The notes: a model not told the origin generated them from the sequence alone. DNA of 64,000 nt from JBGAPH01 sp046349955 (GCA_046349955.1 JAXMBI010000003.1:124001-188000), one strand, 5' to 3'; positions 34,681 to 44,093 are shown, counted from the stretch's first letter. Program-made: numbers and translations.

Positions 34681-35813
34681 CGCGCTACCTCCTCGCGGGC
34701 CCAGCGATCCAACCGCAACAGGTCGGAGAGCGAAGGGCTCGGGTCGAAATCATGATGTTCCAAGACGCTGCGGCAGGCCGACACGATCTCCGTAAACGGC
34801 AGCTCTTCGGCCAGAAAACCAGCCACGGCGGCCTCATTGGCCGCATTCAGCACCGCCCCGGCGGTGCCCCCCGCCCCCGCCACTTCCAACCCCAAATCGA
34901 TGGCCGGAAACCGCTCGCGGTCGGGGGGCCCAAACTCCAGGTCGAACGCTTGCGACCAATCGAGCCGCCGCGCAGGCCCCGCAGTTCGTTCGGGATAGGT
35001 CAGGGCATATTGGATCGGCAAGCGCATATCCGGCGGACTCATTTGGGCGATCACCGAACCGTCGACGAATTCTACCAACGAGTGGACCACCGACTGCGGA
35101 TGGATCGCGACGTCGATCTGCTCGGGACTCAGGCCAAACAGCCAACGGGCCTCGATGATCTCGAGAGCCTTGTTCATCAGCGTGGCCGAATCGACCGTAA
35201 TCTTACGTCCCATCCGCCAAGTCGGGTGACGCAGCGCCTCGTCGACGGTGACCGCCGCCAATTGCTCGGCGGAATAACCACGAAACGGTCCGCCGCTGGC
35301 CGTAAGGATCACGCGCCGGACTTCGCCATGCCCCCCCGTTTGCAGGGCCTGGAAGACCGCGCTGTGCTCGCTGTCGACCGGCAGCAGCGACCCGCCGTGG
35401 CTGCGGGCAAGCCGCATCACGAGCGGTCCGCCCATCACCAGGGTTTCTTTGTTCGCCAGGGCGACGCGCTTGCCTGCCTCGAGCGCGGCCCACGTGCTTT
35501 CGAGCCCACAACTTCCTACGATCGCCGCCACAACGATGTCGATTTCGGGCCGCCGCACGATCTCGGTCAGCGCGGCGCTGCCCAAGCGTACATCCGTTCC
35601 CGGCGGCAGGCTCGCCAGAATCGCCGGGTCCGGTTCGGGTCCGGCGCCCACGACAAACTGTGGCCCGAACTTTGCGGCCTGTTCCGCCAAGAGCGGCCAG
35701 TTCGAGTGCCCTGAGAGCGCGACGGCGCGAAAGCGCCCGGCCGAGGCCTGAATCACCTCCAGGGTGCTGCGGCCGATGCTGCCGGTTGAGCCGAGGACAG
35801 CGACGTTGCTCAC
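34665..35813 (-). CDS. dxr: 1-deoxy-D-xylulose 5-phosphate reductoisomerase
   Basis: Second enzyme of the MEP isoprenoid pathway, NADPH dependent. 'VAVLGSTGSIGRSTLEVIQA' is the NADPH site, 'LPVDSEHSAVFQAL' and 'ILTASGGPFRG' form the catalytic region, and 'TVDSATLMNKALEIIEA' the metal/substrate site. GTG 35813 gives 382 aa, the usual length. First gene of the dxr-rseP-DUF202-HAD unit, divergent from ftsH. Confidence 0.95.
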   Translation of the reverse strand: MSNVAVLGSTGSIGRSTLEVIQASAGRFRAVALSGHSNWPLLAEQAAKFGPQFVVGAGPEPDPAILASLPPGTDVRLGSAALTEIVRRPEIDIVVAAIVGSCGLESTWAALEAGKRVALANKETLVMGGPLVMRLARSHGGSLLPVDSEHSAVFQALQTGGHGEVRRVILTASGGPFRGYSAEQLAAVTVDEALRHPTWRMGRKITVDSATLMNKALEIIEARWLFGLSPEQIDVAIHPQSVVHSLVEFVDGSVIAQMSPPDMRLPIQYALTYPERTAGPARRLDWSQAFDLEFGPPDRERFPAIDLGLEVAGAGGTAGAVLNAANEAAVAGFLAEELPFTEIVSACRSVLEHHDFDPSPSLSDLLRLDRWAREEVARWICT

Positions 35814-35991
35814 AAAGCCTTCCGCGCGGCGAGGGTCGAACCGATTGCGACGCTTGCCCGCTCCGCGGTCGCGGGGGCAACGGAGCATGGCCGTAATTCG
35901 TGCATTTATAGGAGTTTACGCCGGAATTCTAAGGCTTCTCGTCAGGGCTGACAACCCGGCTTGGGCCTGCGGTCCCGGCGGCCTCGACGTG

Positions 35992-35997
35992 TATAAT
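35992..35997 (+). promoter_or_regulatory. Consensus -10 box upstream of ftsH
   Basis: TATAAT in the context CGTGTATAATGAG, 148 bases before ATG 36145. No recognisable -35 lies at the right distance, though TG directly precedes the box. The same GTATAATGAG string occurs at 53651-53660. The rest of the 331-base gap (35814-36144) between dxr and ftsH holds no gene. Confidence 0.5.
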
Positions 35998-36144
35998 GAG
36001 GTCTACGTGGCTCGCCCCGTCGGCGGATCAGTCGATTGCCTGGGCGCCCACCCACGCCGGCCTCGTGCTCCCTTCGCCCGCCGCGCCGTTCCCCGAGCGC
36101 TCACGGGCCGACTTCCTCTCCCTCTTGGAAAAGCAGCACCGCGG

Positions 36145-38190
36145 ATGGACAAGCGCAGCGAATCGCCCCGCCGGAACTCAGACCGCAAGAATCTGACCTC
36201 CGGGGCCAACGTGGTCTGGTATCTGGTGGCGATCGGCCTCACGACCTTGCTCGTGGTGTCGCTCTTGGCCCGCCCCGCGCAGTTCACGATTCCCTACAGC
36301 GACCTGGCCGAGTTGCTCCGCAAGATGAAGACGGAGGAAGACAAAGCCTTTGTCGACGTCCCCGAGAGCTCGGGGCGCACGGCCCGCTACTCCCGGCCGA
36401 GCGAAATCGTGATCGATCAAACCGAGGTCACGGGGCGCATCCACCGAGAATTGGTCGAGCCAAACGCCGCTAAACAAACCGATGAGCCGGTGCGCTTCTC
36501 GACCGACATCCTGGCCCTCGACTGGGCCAACGACAACGTGCGGCAACTGCTCGACGGCAGCAAGCTCCGCTACCGCGTCGCCGCCGGGCCCAGCCCGCTG
36601 CGGAATTGGATTCCGATGCTGGTGCTCAGCGGCCTGATCCTGCTGATCTTCTTTGTGATGATGCGCCGCCTGGGAGGCGCGGGCTCGCCGATGGCCTTCG
36701 GCCGCAGCCGGGGGAAGATGTATGCCCAGGAAGATTTGGGGGTGAGCTTCGACGACGTCGCCGGCATCGACGAAGCGGTCGAGGAGCTGCGCGAGGTCGT
36801 CGAGTTCCTGAAGACGCCCGAAAAATATCAAACGCTCGGAGGCCGAATTCCCAAGGGGGTGTTGCTCGTGGGGCCCCCCGGCACCGGCAAAACGCTGCTC
36901 GCCAAGGCGATCGCCGGCGAGGCAGGCGTTCCCTTCTTCGGTCTCTCGGGCTCCGACTTCGTGGAGATGTTTGTCGGCGTGGGCGCCGCCCGCGTGCGCG
37001 ACACGTTCCAGCAGGCCGCCAGCAAGGCCCCCTGCATCATCTTCATCGACGAGCTCGACGCCCTGGGCAAAACCCGCGGCACGAGCGTCGTCGGCGGGCA
37101 CGACGAGCGCGAGCAAACGCTGAACGCCCTGCTCGTGGAGATGGACGGCTTCGACTCGAACTCCGGCGTCATCGTGATGGCGGCCACCAACCGCCCCGAA
37201 ACGCTCGATCCGGCGCTCTTGCGGCCCGGGCGCTTCGACCGGCACGTGCTCGTCGACCGCCCCGACGTGCGCGGGCGGGAGCAGATTCTCAAGGTCCACG
37301 TGCAGAACGTGAAGCTCGACGAGTCGGTGGTGCTCAAGGAAGTGGCCGCGATCACCTCGGGCTTCGTGGGCGCCGATCTGGCGAACCTGGTGAACGAGGC
37401 CGCGCTCTTGGCCGCCCGCAAGGGAAAGGCGGCCGTGGGCATGCCGGAGTTCAACGAAGGCGTGGAGCGGGTGACGGCCGGCCTCGAGAAGAAGCAGCGG
37501 ATCATTCACGAAGACGAAAAGCAGCGCGTGGCCTATCACGAAAGCGGCCATGCCTTGGTGGCCTACAGCCTGCCGAACACCGATCCGGTGCATAAGGTCT
37601 CGATCATTCCGCGCGGCCTGGCGGCGTTGGGCTACACCATGCAGCGGCCCGAGGGGGATCGCTACCTGATGACGCAGGGTGAGCTCGAGAGCCGCATCCA
37701 GGTGCTCTTGGCAGGCACGATCGCCGAGGAGCTGATCTTCGACGACGTGTCGACCGGCGCTCAAAACGACCTCGAGCGGGCGAGCGAGCTTGCCCGCAGC
37801 ATGGTGATGGACTTTGGCATGAGCCGGCTGGGGCGGATCAACTACCGCAAGAGCGGCCGCAGCGCCTTTTTGGCGACGGCCGACATGCCGCGCGAACACG
37901 ACTACAGCGAAGCGACTGCCCGCGAGATCGACCAGGAGGTGAAGCGAATCATCGACGAGTCGATCGTGAAGGTCCGGCACATCCTCGAAGCGCGCCGCGG
38001 GGCGCTGATCGCCATTTCGATGCGGCTGATCGAGAAGGAAACGGTCGACTCCGGCGAGCTGCGGCAGTTGATGGAGGAGAACGCCAAGACCCCGCTGATC
38101 GTGCCAGGGACGACCGGGGAGCGGCGGCGCGTGGCGAGCGAGGGGGAGACGGGGGTCGCCCGCGAAGAGGGCGGGGCCGTCGGCGGCTAG
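36145..38190 (+). CDS. ftsH: ATP-dependent zinc metalloprotease FtsH
   Basis: 681 aa membrane protease that degrades misfolded membrane and regulatory proteins. Two N-terminal membrane helices (WYLVAIGLTTLLVVSLL; WIPMLVLSGLILLIFFVMM) flank a periplasmic domain. AAA domain: Walker A GPPGTGKTLLAK, Walker B CIIFIDELDALGK, second region of homology 'MAATNRPETLDPALLRPGRF'. Zinc site VAYHESGHALVAYS with the third ligand Asp in STGAQNDLERA. The frame continues upstream of ATG 36145 over 127 codons without FtsH similarity. Helicobacter-like hexamer architecture is assumed from the family. Confidence 0.95.
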   Translation: MDKRSESPRRNSDRKNLTSGANVVWYLVAIGLTTLLVVSLLARPAQFTIPYSDLAELLRKMKTEEDKAFVDVPESSGRTARYSRPSEIVIDQTEVTGRIHRELVEPNAAKQTDEPVRFSTDILALDWANDNVRQLLDGSKLRYRVAAGPSPLRNWIPMLVLSGLILLIFFVMMRRLGGAGSPMAFGRSRGKMYAQEDLGVSFDDVAGIDEAVEELREVVEFLKTPEKYQTLGGRIPKGVLLVGPPGTGKTLLAKAIAGEAGVPFFGLSGSDFVEMFVGVGAARVRDTFQQAASKAPCIIFIDELDALGKTRGTSVVGGHDEREQTLNALLVEMDGFDSNSGVIVMAATNRPETLDPALLRPGRFDRHVLVDRPDVRGREQILKVHVQNVKLDESVVLKEVAAITSGFVGADLANLVNEAALLAARKGKAAVGMPEFNEGVERVTAGLEKKQRIIHEDEKQRVAYHESGHALVAYSLPNTDPVHKVSIIPRGLAALGYTMQRPEGDRYLMTQGELESRIQVLLAGTIAEELIFDDVSTGAQNDLERASELARSMVMDFGMSRLGRINYRKSGRSAFLATADMPREHDYSEATAREIDQEVKRIIDESIVKVRHILEARRGALIAISMRLIEKETVDSGELRQLMEENAKTPLIVPGTTGERRRVASEGETGVAREEGGAVGG

Positions 38191-38246
38191 GGCGCTTTCG
38201 CGCCGTAGCGTGTGCCCTCGAGCCCCGGAGCGGCGCCAGAAGTTAG

Positions 38247-38274
38247 CCCAGGGCCAGCGAAGCGCAGCCCTGGG
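38247..38274. terminator. Hairpin downstream of ftsH
   Basis: CCCAGGGC (38247-38254) pairs with GCCCTGGG (38267-38274) around 12 bases, then TTTCTC. Plausible weak terminator or REP-like palindrome; nothing else is seen between ftsH and the ankyrin gene (38191-38401). Confidence 0.45.
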
Positions 38275-38401
38275 TTTCTCCGCGCACCCGCGATTTTGAG
38301 CCCCTGTTCGTCCTGCGAACGCAGGCGTTTTTCTTGCTTCAACCCGGCGCGTCTGGTCCACTACTTCGCTCCTAGGCAACTTCGATCGAGGAGCGGGCCG
38401 C

Positions 38402-39757
38402 ATGCCTACTGACGCTGCGCTGGTCGACCAATTTCTTAAGCACGCCAGCGCCCCGCTCGACAGCGGCCACGCCTCCGGCACGCTCGACGAAGCGAACTTG
38501 CTGTTGACCGCACACCCTGATCTCGCGGCGGCCAACATCTACACCGCCGCAGTGCTCGGCGCTGCCGACGCCGTCGGGCAATTCCTCGCCGCCAATCCCA
38601 CGCTCGCCGCCGCTCCTGGCCGCCCGCACGGTTGGGATGCCCTCACCTATCTCTGCTTCTCGCGCTACTTGCGGCTCGATCCTGCCCGCTCCGAGGGTTT
38701 CGTTCGCGCGGCAACCGCCCTGCTCGACGCCGGCGCGAGCGCCAACACCGGCTTCTACGAACCGAGTCATCGGCCGGAGCCCAGCTTCGAGAGCGCGCTC
38801 TACGGCGCCGCAGGCGTCGCCCATCATCCGGGCCTCACGCGGCTCCTGCTCGAGCGCGGCGCCGATCCGAACGATGGCGAGGTCGCCTACCACGCGCCGG
38901 AAACCGACGACAATCGGGCGATCGAGGCGCTGCTCGAATCGGGCCGGATGAACGCGCTCAACCTGGCCACCATGCTCCTGCGGAAGTGTGATTGGCACGA
39001 CCAGCCAGGCGTGGCCCTGCTGCTCGAACACGGGGCCGATCCCAACGCCGACACTTATTGGCACAAGACCGCGCTCGCGCAGGCAGTGCTGCGCGACAAT
39101 TCACTGGCGATCGTCACGCTGCTCGTGGATCATGGCGCCGACCCCAACAAGTCGCACGGAACACCGACCGCCGCGAGCCTGGCTGCGCGCCGCGGGCGAG
39201 GTGATGTGCTCGCGCTCTTCGCAGCGCGCGGCTGGGCGCTCGAGTTATCGCCGCTCGAACGTCTGCTGGCCGCTTGTGCCCAAGGCGATGCGGCGACGGC
39301 CCAGACGATGGCTGCCCGCGAGCCGGCGCTGCTCGCCGAGTTGGCGGCCGAGGGCGGGTCTTTTCTGGCCTGCTTCGCCGGCGTCGGCAACGCGGCCGGG
39401 GTGCAGGCGCTCTTGGACCTGGGCATCAGTCCCGGCTCGCGCTACGCCGACGGAGACGGCTACTGGGGCGTGGCCCCGAACAGCACGGCGCTGCACGTGG
39501 CCGCCTGGCGCACGCGGCCGGCGGTGGTGCGACTCTTGCTCGAGCGCGGCGCCCCCGTCGACGCCCTCGACGGTCTGGGCCGAACGCCGCTCCTGCTGGC
39601 GGTGCGTGGCTGCGTCGACTCCCATTGGACGGGCCTCCGCACGCCCGAGCACGTCGCCGCCCTGCTGGCCGCAGGGGCTGCGACGCGCGGCGTCGAGTGC
39701 CCTTGTGGCTACGCCGAGGTCGACAAGCTGCTCGAGCAGCACGGGGCGGGCGCCTAG
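38402..39757 (+). CDS. Ankyrin-repeat protein
   Basis: 451 aa, no signal peptide, probably cytoplasmic. Repeated ankyrin units: 'LTRLLLERGADPNDGEVAYH', 'GVALLLEHGADPNADTYWHK', 'IVTLLVDHGADPNKSHGT', 'AVVRLLLERGAPVDALDGLG' and 'TPLLLAVRGC'. The N-terminal 100 residues also look helical and repeat-like. Such proteins bind other proteins; the partner is unknown. Start ATG 38402 follows 'CGAGGAGCGGGCCGC', which holds a usable GGAG. Confidence 0.88.
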   Translation: MPTDAALVDQFLKHASAPLDSGHASGTLDEANLLLTAHPDLAAANIYTAAVLGAADAVGQFLAANPTLAAAPGRPHGWDALTYLCFSRYLRLDPARSEGFVRAATALLDAGASANTGFYEPSHRPEPSFESALYGAAGVAHHPGLTRLLLERGADPNDGEVAYHAPETDDNRAIEALLESGRMNALNLATMLLRKCDWHDQPGVALLLEHGADPNADTYWHKTALAQAVLRDNSLAIVTLLVDHGADPNKSHGTPTAASLAARRGRGDVLALFAARGWALELSPLERLLAACAQGDAATAQTMAAREPALLAELAAEGGSFLACFAGVGNAAGVQALLDLGISPGSRYADGDGYWGVAPNSTALHVAAWRTRPAVVRLLLERGAPVDALDGLGRTPLLLAVRGCVDSHWTGLRTPEHVAALLAAGAATRGVECPCGYAEVDKLLEQHGAGA

Positions 39758-39840
39758 CGCGCAGGGGCGAACGGAACACACAAGCGCCGAGGGCCCGCCC
39801 GGCGACGTTCTTCTGGGTAAGCCCCCACTGGGCCCTTGCC

Positions 39841-39871
39841 GCGAGCGGACGGGGCAAACCTCGCCGCTCGC
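39841..39871. repeat. REP-like palindrome, diverged copy
   Basis: GCGAGCGG (39841-39848) pairs with CCGCTCGC (39864-39871); the loop is related to the two identical palindromes at 40910-40936 and 58246-58272. It sits between convergent genes. Confidence 0.55.
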
Positions 39872-39898
39872 CAACCGAACTTCTCGTTTGACGCAGCC

Positions 39899-40213
39899 TT
39901 AGTACTGCGAGCCCGACTGATACCACGATTCCCAGGCGTTCATCTGCTGATAAGCCCGGCCGCGGATGTTGATGAAGTTCTGCACGTTCCGCCAGCCGCC
40001 GCGCACGAAGTCGCCCTGGGGACGGGTGAAGTAGGGGCCGCCGGGAACCGAGGGAGTGCCAATGCGGACGTCGGTCACGGGGTCGTGGCTGTAGTAAGAG
40101 CGGCGAAAGGCCCAACTCGGGGGAGCGGGGGGCGCGCAACAGGCAGGCTGCTCGGCCCAGGTCGGCGCGGCGAGCGCCGCCAGGAAAGCGGTCGACAGGA
40201 GAAGGCGTTTCAT
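39899..40213 (-). CDS. Small secreted hypothetical protein
   Basis: 104 aa with a clear signal peptide (MKRLLLSTAFLAALAAPTWA, cleavage after TWA). The mature part is short, rich in Trp/Tyr/Pro, with CC near its start (EQPACCAPPAPPSW). No known domain. Confidence 0.75.
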   Translation of the reverse strand: MKRLLLSTAFLAALAAPTWAEQPACCAPPAPPSWAFRRSYYSHDPVTDVRIGTPSVPGGPYFTRPQGDFVRGGWRNVQNFINIRGRAYQQMNAWESWYQSGSQY

Positions 40214-40382
40214 GGTTGTGGGGAGACGGACGAGAAGAGGAGAGAGAAGAAGCGTCCGTGCGGGGGATCAGACATCGTGCCGCTGGCGACGGGGATCGCC
40301 AGCGGCCGTTCATGGGCATGGGCTGGGGGCTCGCTTTGCTCGACCCCAGGCACACGTGCGGTGTTGCTCTGGCATGTTTGGG

Positions 40383-40886
40383 CTAGGGTTGCTCCACCGG
40401 GTGTTCGACCATCAGCTCGCCACGCTGGGGATCGTAGACATAGCGATCCCCCTCGGGCAGCTTGGGCAGTTGGATCTGATTGAAGCCAATGATCTTCTGC
40501 ATGAACTCGTCGTGCGACTTCGGCTTCTCGCCGTGCTCCGCTTCGTAGAGGTTCATGGCGTGGGTGATCTGATCGAAGACCAGTTTCTGCTCGATCTGGA
40601 ACTTCGCGGCGAAGGTGGCGCTTAGGTAGCCGCCCCCTTGCAGACTGCGGCCCTTGATGCCCACGCCTGCTTGGGCCTTCTCCCGCGCCGGCTCGGCAGG
40701 CGCCGCAGGAGCCGGCGGAGGCGTTTGGGTCGTGACGGGGGGCGGCGGCGGGGGCGCTTCGTCGATGGCGACGCCGAAGGCGCCGGGGTTCACTCCGCGG
40801 CGGGGGGCGGGCGGCGCGGTCGCGCTATCGCAACCCACTGCGGATGCTGCGACGGCAAGAATCGTGGTGGCCAGGAATGCTCGCAT
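40383..40886 (-). CDS. Small putative lipoprotein
   Basis: 167 aa. Signal peptide ending in a lipobox-like SAVGC, then a disordered proline-rich stretch (EAPPPPPPVTTQTPPPAPAA) as spacer, then a helical/globular domain ('FQIEQKLVFDQITHAMNLYE', 'LPEGDRYVYDPQRGELMV'). The last part resembles small planctomycete envelope proteins of unknown role. Confidence 0.75.
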   Translation of the reverse strand: MRAFLATTILAVAASAVGCDSATAPPAPRRGVNPGAFGVAIDEAPPPPPPVTTQTPPPAPAAPAEPAREKAQAGVGIKGRSLQGGGYLSATFAAKFQIEQKLVFDQITHAMNLYEAEHGEKPKSHDEFMQKIIGFNQIQLPKLPEGDRYVYDPQRGELMVEHPVEQP

Positions 40887-40909
40887 ACGTGTGCTCCTTG
40901 CGCCGGGGG

Positions 40910-40936
40910 ACGGCGGGGGTAAACCCCGCCGCTCGC
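40910..40936. repeat. REP-like palindrome, copy A
   Basis: GGCGGGG (40912-40918) and CCCCGCC (40924-40930) enclose GTAAA. The 27 bases from 40910 are identical to 58246-58272. Confidence 0.7.
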
Positions 40937-40948
40937 TCTAATGGTTCG

Positions 40949-41716
40949 TTATCCGCCGAGGTCAAACTGCCACGATTGCATCTCCGCCAGCACGTCGCGA
41001 CGGGTGAGGTCGAAGTGCAGTGGGGACAAAGTCACTTCGCCGGCGGCCAGGGCCGTCAGGTCGCTTTCCGCGTCCGTCGGCCGCGGCGGCGGATCGTTCG
41101 TGGCCCAGTAGTAGGTTCTGCCCCGCGGGTCGACGCGCCGCTCGAAGTGCTCGCCATAGCGGGCCACCCCCATCGGCAACACGCGCAGCCGCGGCTGCGC
41201 CATGGCCACTGCCTGCGTCGGCAGGTTCAAGTTGTAGAGTTGCGGTCGCGGCCCCTTTTGGGCCAGGATTTGTCCGATGATGCGGGTTGACAAGGCGGCC
41301 GCCCGGTCGAAATCGGCCTGCGGATCGTACTCGAGCGACACGGCGACGCTGGTGATCTCGAAAAACGCTCCTTCGACGGCCGCGGCCACCGTGCCGGAGT
41401 AGAGCACGTTGATGCCGGCGTTCAGGCCGCCGTTCATCCCACTCACGACCAGGTCGGGCCTGCGCGGGCAGAATTCGAAGATGCCCAGCTTCACGCAGTC
41501 GGCCGGGCTCCCTTCCACGGCCCAGCCGCGCCGCCGCTTCCCCTCGAACACCTCCTTGGCCACGAGCGGCGTGAGAAAGGTGATCGAGTGGCCGACGCCG
41601 CTCTGCTCCGTGGCGGGCGCCACAACGACGACATCGCCCAAGGAACGCAACTGATGTTCCAGGGCCGTAAGCCCGGGCGCATAGATGCCGTCGTCGTTCG
41701 TCAGCAGGATCAGCAC
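40949..41716 (-). CDS. surE: 5'/3'-nucleotidase SurE
   Basis: 255 aa metal-dependent phosphatase acting on nucleoside monophosphates. The N-terminal metal site LILLTNDDGIYAPG, 'SGVGHSITF' and the Asn in SGMNGGLNAGINVLYSGTV are intact. GTG 41716 is chosen because family sequence starts at once; a longer frame exists upstream. In many bacteria it sits near pcm or rpoS; here it does not. Confidence 0.93.
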   Translation of the reverse strand: MLILLTNDDGIYAPGLTALEHQLRSLGDVVVVAPATEQSGVGHSITFLTPLVAKEVFEGKRRRGWAVEGSPADCVKLGIFEFCPRRPDLVVSGMNGGLNAGINVLYSGTVAAAVEGAFFEITSVAVSLEYDPQADFDRAAALSTRIIGQILAQKGPRPQLYNLNLPTQAVAMAQPRLRVLPMGVARYGEHFERRVDPRGRTYYWATNDPPPRPTDAESDLTALAAGEVTLSPLHFDLTRRDVLAEMQSWQFDLGG

Positions 41717-41761
41717 AGGGGCAGCGCCTTCCGTTCCACAGGCATAACCAGACCAGCGTCT

Positions 41762-41790
41762 AGTATAGTGACGGCGCGATGGGCCAACAA
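41762..41790 (-). promoter_or_regulatory. Putative promoter of surE
   Basis: TTGTTG (41790-41785) and TATACT (41767-41762), 17 bases apart, on the minus strand; transcription would start about 40 bases before GTG 41716. Confidence 0.5.
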
Positions 41791-41974
41791 CGAAACGACG
41801 CGCAAACGGCGGCGACATGACACGTTGCGGCGAACGGGCGGCCGCTGAGTCGAGAGAGCGGCGTCCGCCTCCGGTCGGTCAAGCGGCGAGCGTTGTCCGA
41901 ACGGCGACTTGCTTGCGCGCCCTGCCCCGCAATGTTGACGAATCGCCACGCACGTCGCCCGTTGGCGACACTGC

Positions 41975-43516
41975 TCAAGCGCGGGGCGCCGGTTCGCCCC
42001 GGCGTCCAAAGGCCGCTAGCAGCAGCCGGCCCTTGTGCAGCCAATAGGCCTCGGTTGGCCCCAAAGCGCCTCCGGCGGCCGCGCGCGGATACCAGGCGAT
42101 CGCCCGCTTCGGATCGCGGCCCAGTTCCGCCAAGTCGACTACCGCCGTACCGCGTTCGCCATTCCGAACAGCCGCGGTCACAAGATGCCGTTCGCCGAAG
42201 AAGGCGCCGAGCTTCTCCGGCCGTACCTCGGAATACCCCTGCTGCTCGAGCAACGGCCGCAGAGTTTGCCAAGCGGCCTGCGCTTGCTCGTCGAACGGAC
42301 TCTCGGCGATCTCCTCGTGTTCGGCCTGCCAGCCGGCGAAGAGGGCATAGACGTCGGCTACGGGCAGTTCCGTCGGATCGACGGCGAACGCCCACGTGAT
42401 CGGTCCCACCAGACCGACGCCGCTGCGCTCGCCCGTCGGGAGATGGTACGTGTAACGAAACAGGAAGCACTCCACCGGCTGCTCGAATCCGGGCCAGGGC
42501 TGCCGACGCTCGTCGAGCAGTTCGAGTTCCGTCGGGGGCATGCCGATTTGGCTCGGCTCCGCCAGCCAGACCGCCAGGCGGCCCTCCGCCCGCGCGACAG
42601 GCGACTCGAACTCGGCAGGCGCTTGTTCGAGGCGGCCCAACTGCTCGAGATAGGTCAGCGCCGCTCCGCGTGCGACCGGCTCGGCCGTCAGCGCCAGCAG
42701 CGCCTCGAATCCCGCCTTTTCTCCGAGCGCCGCCAGGGCGGCGGCGGCCTCCACGCGCAGCCGCCGGTGGGGCAACTCGATCGCCTGAAAGAGCTTGCCG
42801 GTGAACACCGGGTCCTGGAGCAGCCGTGCCGTGTGGATGAGGCTGATGGCCAGGCCGAGCGATTCGGCGACCTGGATCCGCCGCGCCGCGGCATCGGCCG
42901 GCAGCGGCCCGTCGGCCGCCGTGCCCAGCCGCTCCACAAGGCGGCCCAACAGTTGAGCGAGCGCGCCTGCCTTGGCGGCCGCGGGATGCGGGTGAACACG
43001 CCCGCGACTAGAGAGATAGTTGGCCAGGTCGAGCACCGCCGCCGCGAGGGCTGGCTCGGCCAAGGCGTCGAGCAACCGGGGAAACAGAGGCGCAGCATCG
43101 TACTCGGCGAGTTGAAAGAGGGGCGCGACGGCCACCAGGGCATCGCGTGCGGCCCGCGGCGGATCACTCGCCGCCAAATCGGCAAAGGCGGCGAGGGACG
43201 GCCCGTCGGCCGACCGCGCCAACAACGCGAGCAGCGGCCCGCGTGACGCGTTCGTCGAGGCCAGAGCGGAATAGAGCGCAACCACTTGCTCGCGAGCCTG
43301 GGGAGGCAATGCCTTGCCCTCCAGGGCCTTGCGGTCGTGCAGCCAGGCCTGCGTCAGGCGGGCCACGACAGCGCTCCAGAGCCGCTCGTCACGCTCGCCG
43401 GCTGCGGCGGACGCGATCAGCTCGGCTAGCAACTCCACGAGGCGCGCCGCATCAAGGGCAGCGGTGGCGGGCTCTTGAAGCTGGCGGGCAACAGCGTTCA
43501 ATCGTTCGTTCGGCAT
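41975..43516 (-). CDS. HEAT-like alpha-helical protein, unknown function
   Basis: 513 aa, soluble, no signal peptide. Residues about 1-330 are alanine/leucine-rich helical repeats of HEAT type ('LHDRKALEGKALPPQAREQV', 'GPLLALLARSADGPSLAAF', 'RRLRVEAAAALAALGEKAGF'). The C-terminal 180 residues are a separate mixed domain ('VECFLFRYTYHLPTGERSGV', 'VGPITWAFAVDPTELPVADV'). I do not recognise a family. ATG 43516 (MPNERLNAVARQLQEP) is a natural start; upstream in-frame sequence is arginine-rich. Confidence 0.78.
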   Translation of the reverse strand: MPNERLNAVARQLQEPATAALDAARLVELLAELIASAAAGERDERLWSAVVARLTQAWLHDRKALEGKALPPQAREQVVALYSALASTNASRGPLLALLARSADGPSLAAFADLAASDPPRAARDALVAVAPLFQLAEYDAAPLFPRLLDALAEPALAAAVLDLANYLSSRGRVHPHPAAAKAGALAQLLGRLVERLGTAADGPLPADAAARRIQVAESLGLAISLIHTARLLQDPVFTGKLFQAIELPHRRLRVEAAAALAALGEKAGFEALLALTAEPVARGAALTYLEQLGRLEQAPAEFESPVARAEGRLAVWLAEPSQIGMPPTELELLDERRQPWPGFEQPVECFLFRYTYHLPTGERSGVGLVGPITWAFAVDPTELPVADVYALFAGWQAEHEEIAESPFDEQAQAAWQTLRPLLEQQGYSEVRPEKLGAFFGERHLVTAAVRNGERGTAVVDLAELGRDPKRAIAWYPRAAAGGALGPTEAYWLHKGRLLLAAFGRRGEPAPRA

Positions 43517-43853
43517 CAGGGCGAGGCATCTCTCGGTACGCAAAAAATGTCGATGGGGCGACGCGCGGGAGGCGGCAAACGGCGCGGGCGCGGCTGCCGG
43601 GCGAAGAATCGACCTTGACGCAAAGTGCAGAGAACCATTTGAATACGCCCCAGCATCGGGCCGCAAGCAGCGCCCGAGCCCACGACCTGCATCAATAACC
43701 TTCCGCCTCCGCTGTCCGCGAGTCGCCCGAACGAAGCGGCCGGCCGCCGAGGCCTGTGAATTGCAAGGACTGTTCGGCTTCCCCTTACGAGCGCCCAAGG
43801 GAAGTCAGTCTGTTACGCGTTAGCAGGGCGCTCCACATCGAGGAGCCAAGGAA
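43517..43853. other. Intergenic region between divergent genes
   Basis: 337 bases, no gene seen. It must hold the promoters of the HEAT-like gene and the histone-like gene; no clear -35/-10 pair was found. AGGAG and AAGGAA just before 43854 serve as ribosome-binding site. Confidence 0.55.
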
Positions 43854-43988
43854 ATGGCAACCAAGAAGGCTGCGACCAAGACCCGTACGACCGCCAAGCG
43901 TTCGCCGAAGAAGAAGACGGTGAAGCGGGCGACGAAGAAGGCCGTGAAGACCGCCAAGCGGTCGACGAAGAAGAAGGCCGCTCGCTAG
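43854..43988 (+). CDS. Histone H1-like lysine/alanine-rich protein
   Basis: 44 aa (MATKKAATKTRTTAKRSPKK at the start, KKAVKTAKRSTKKKAAR at the end). About half of the residues are Lys or Arg, the rest Ala/Thr/Ser, without hydrophobic core, like the C-terminal tail of eukaryotic histone H1 and chlamydial Hc1/Hc2. Probably binds DNA or RNA non-specifically and helps compact the nucleoid. A strong Shine-Dalgarno region (AGGAG and AAGGAA) and a perfect terminator make it a free-standing, probably highly expressed gene. Confidence 0.85.
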   Translation: MATKKAATKTRTTAKRSPKKKTVKRATKKAVKTAKRSTKKKAAR

Positions 43989-44041
43989 CTTGCGAACGCA
44001 CGAGCTGACCGGATTGGCCAGCCCCTGAGATACGACGAGAA

Positions 44042-44093
44042 AGGCCGGTTCGTCGCGCCCGCTCGGGCTCGACGAACCGGCCTGCAGTTTTTT
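44042..44093 (+). terminator. Rho-independent terminator of the histone-like gene
   Basis: A 14-bp perfect stem (44042-44055 with 44070-44083), whose loop can pair further, followed 4 bases later by six T (44088-44093). The best intrinsic terminator in the window. Confidence 0.88.

Noticed and set aside
32215..34755. 846-codon plus-strand frame opposite rseP
   Set aside because: Antisense mirror; RseP has its active site and membrane segments on the minus strand.
35764..36144. N-terminal extension of FtsH by 127 codons
   Set aside because: Not FtsH-like, overlaps the dxr start and the -10 box; ATG 36145 gives the normal architecture.
36178..38538. 786-codon minus-strand frame opposite ftsH
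   Set aside because: Typical GC-rich antisense frame without domains; FtsH is certain.
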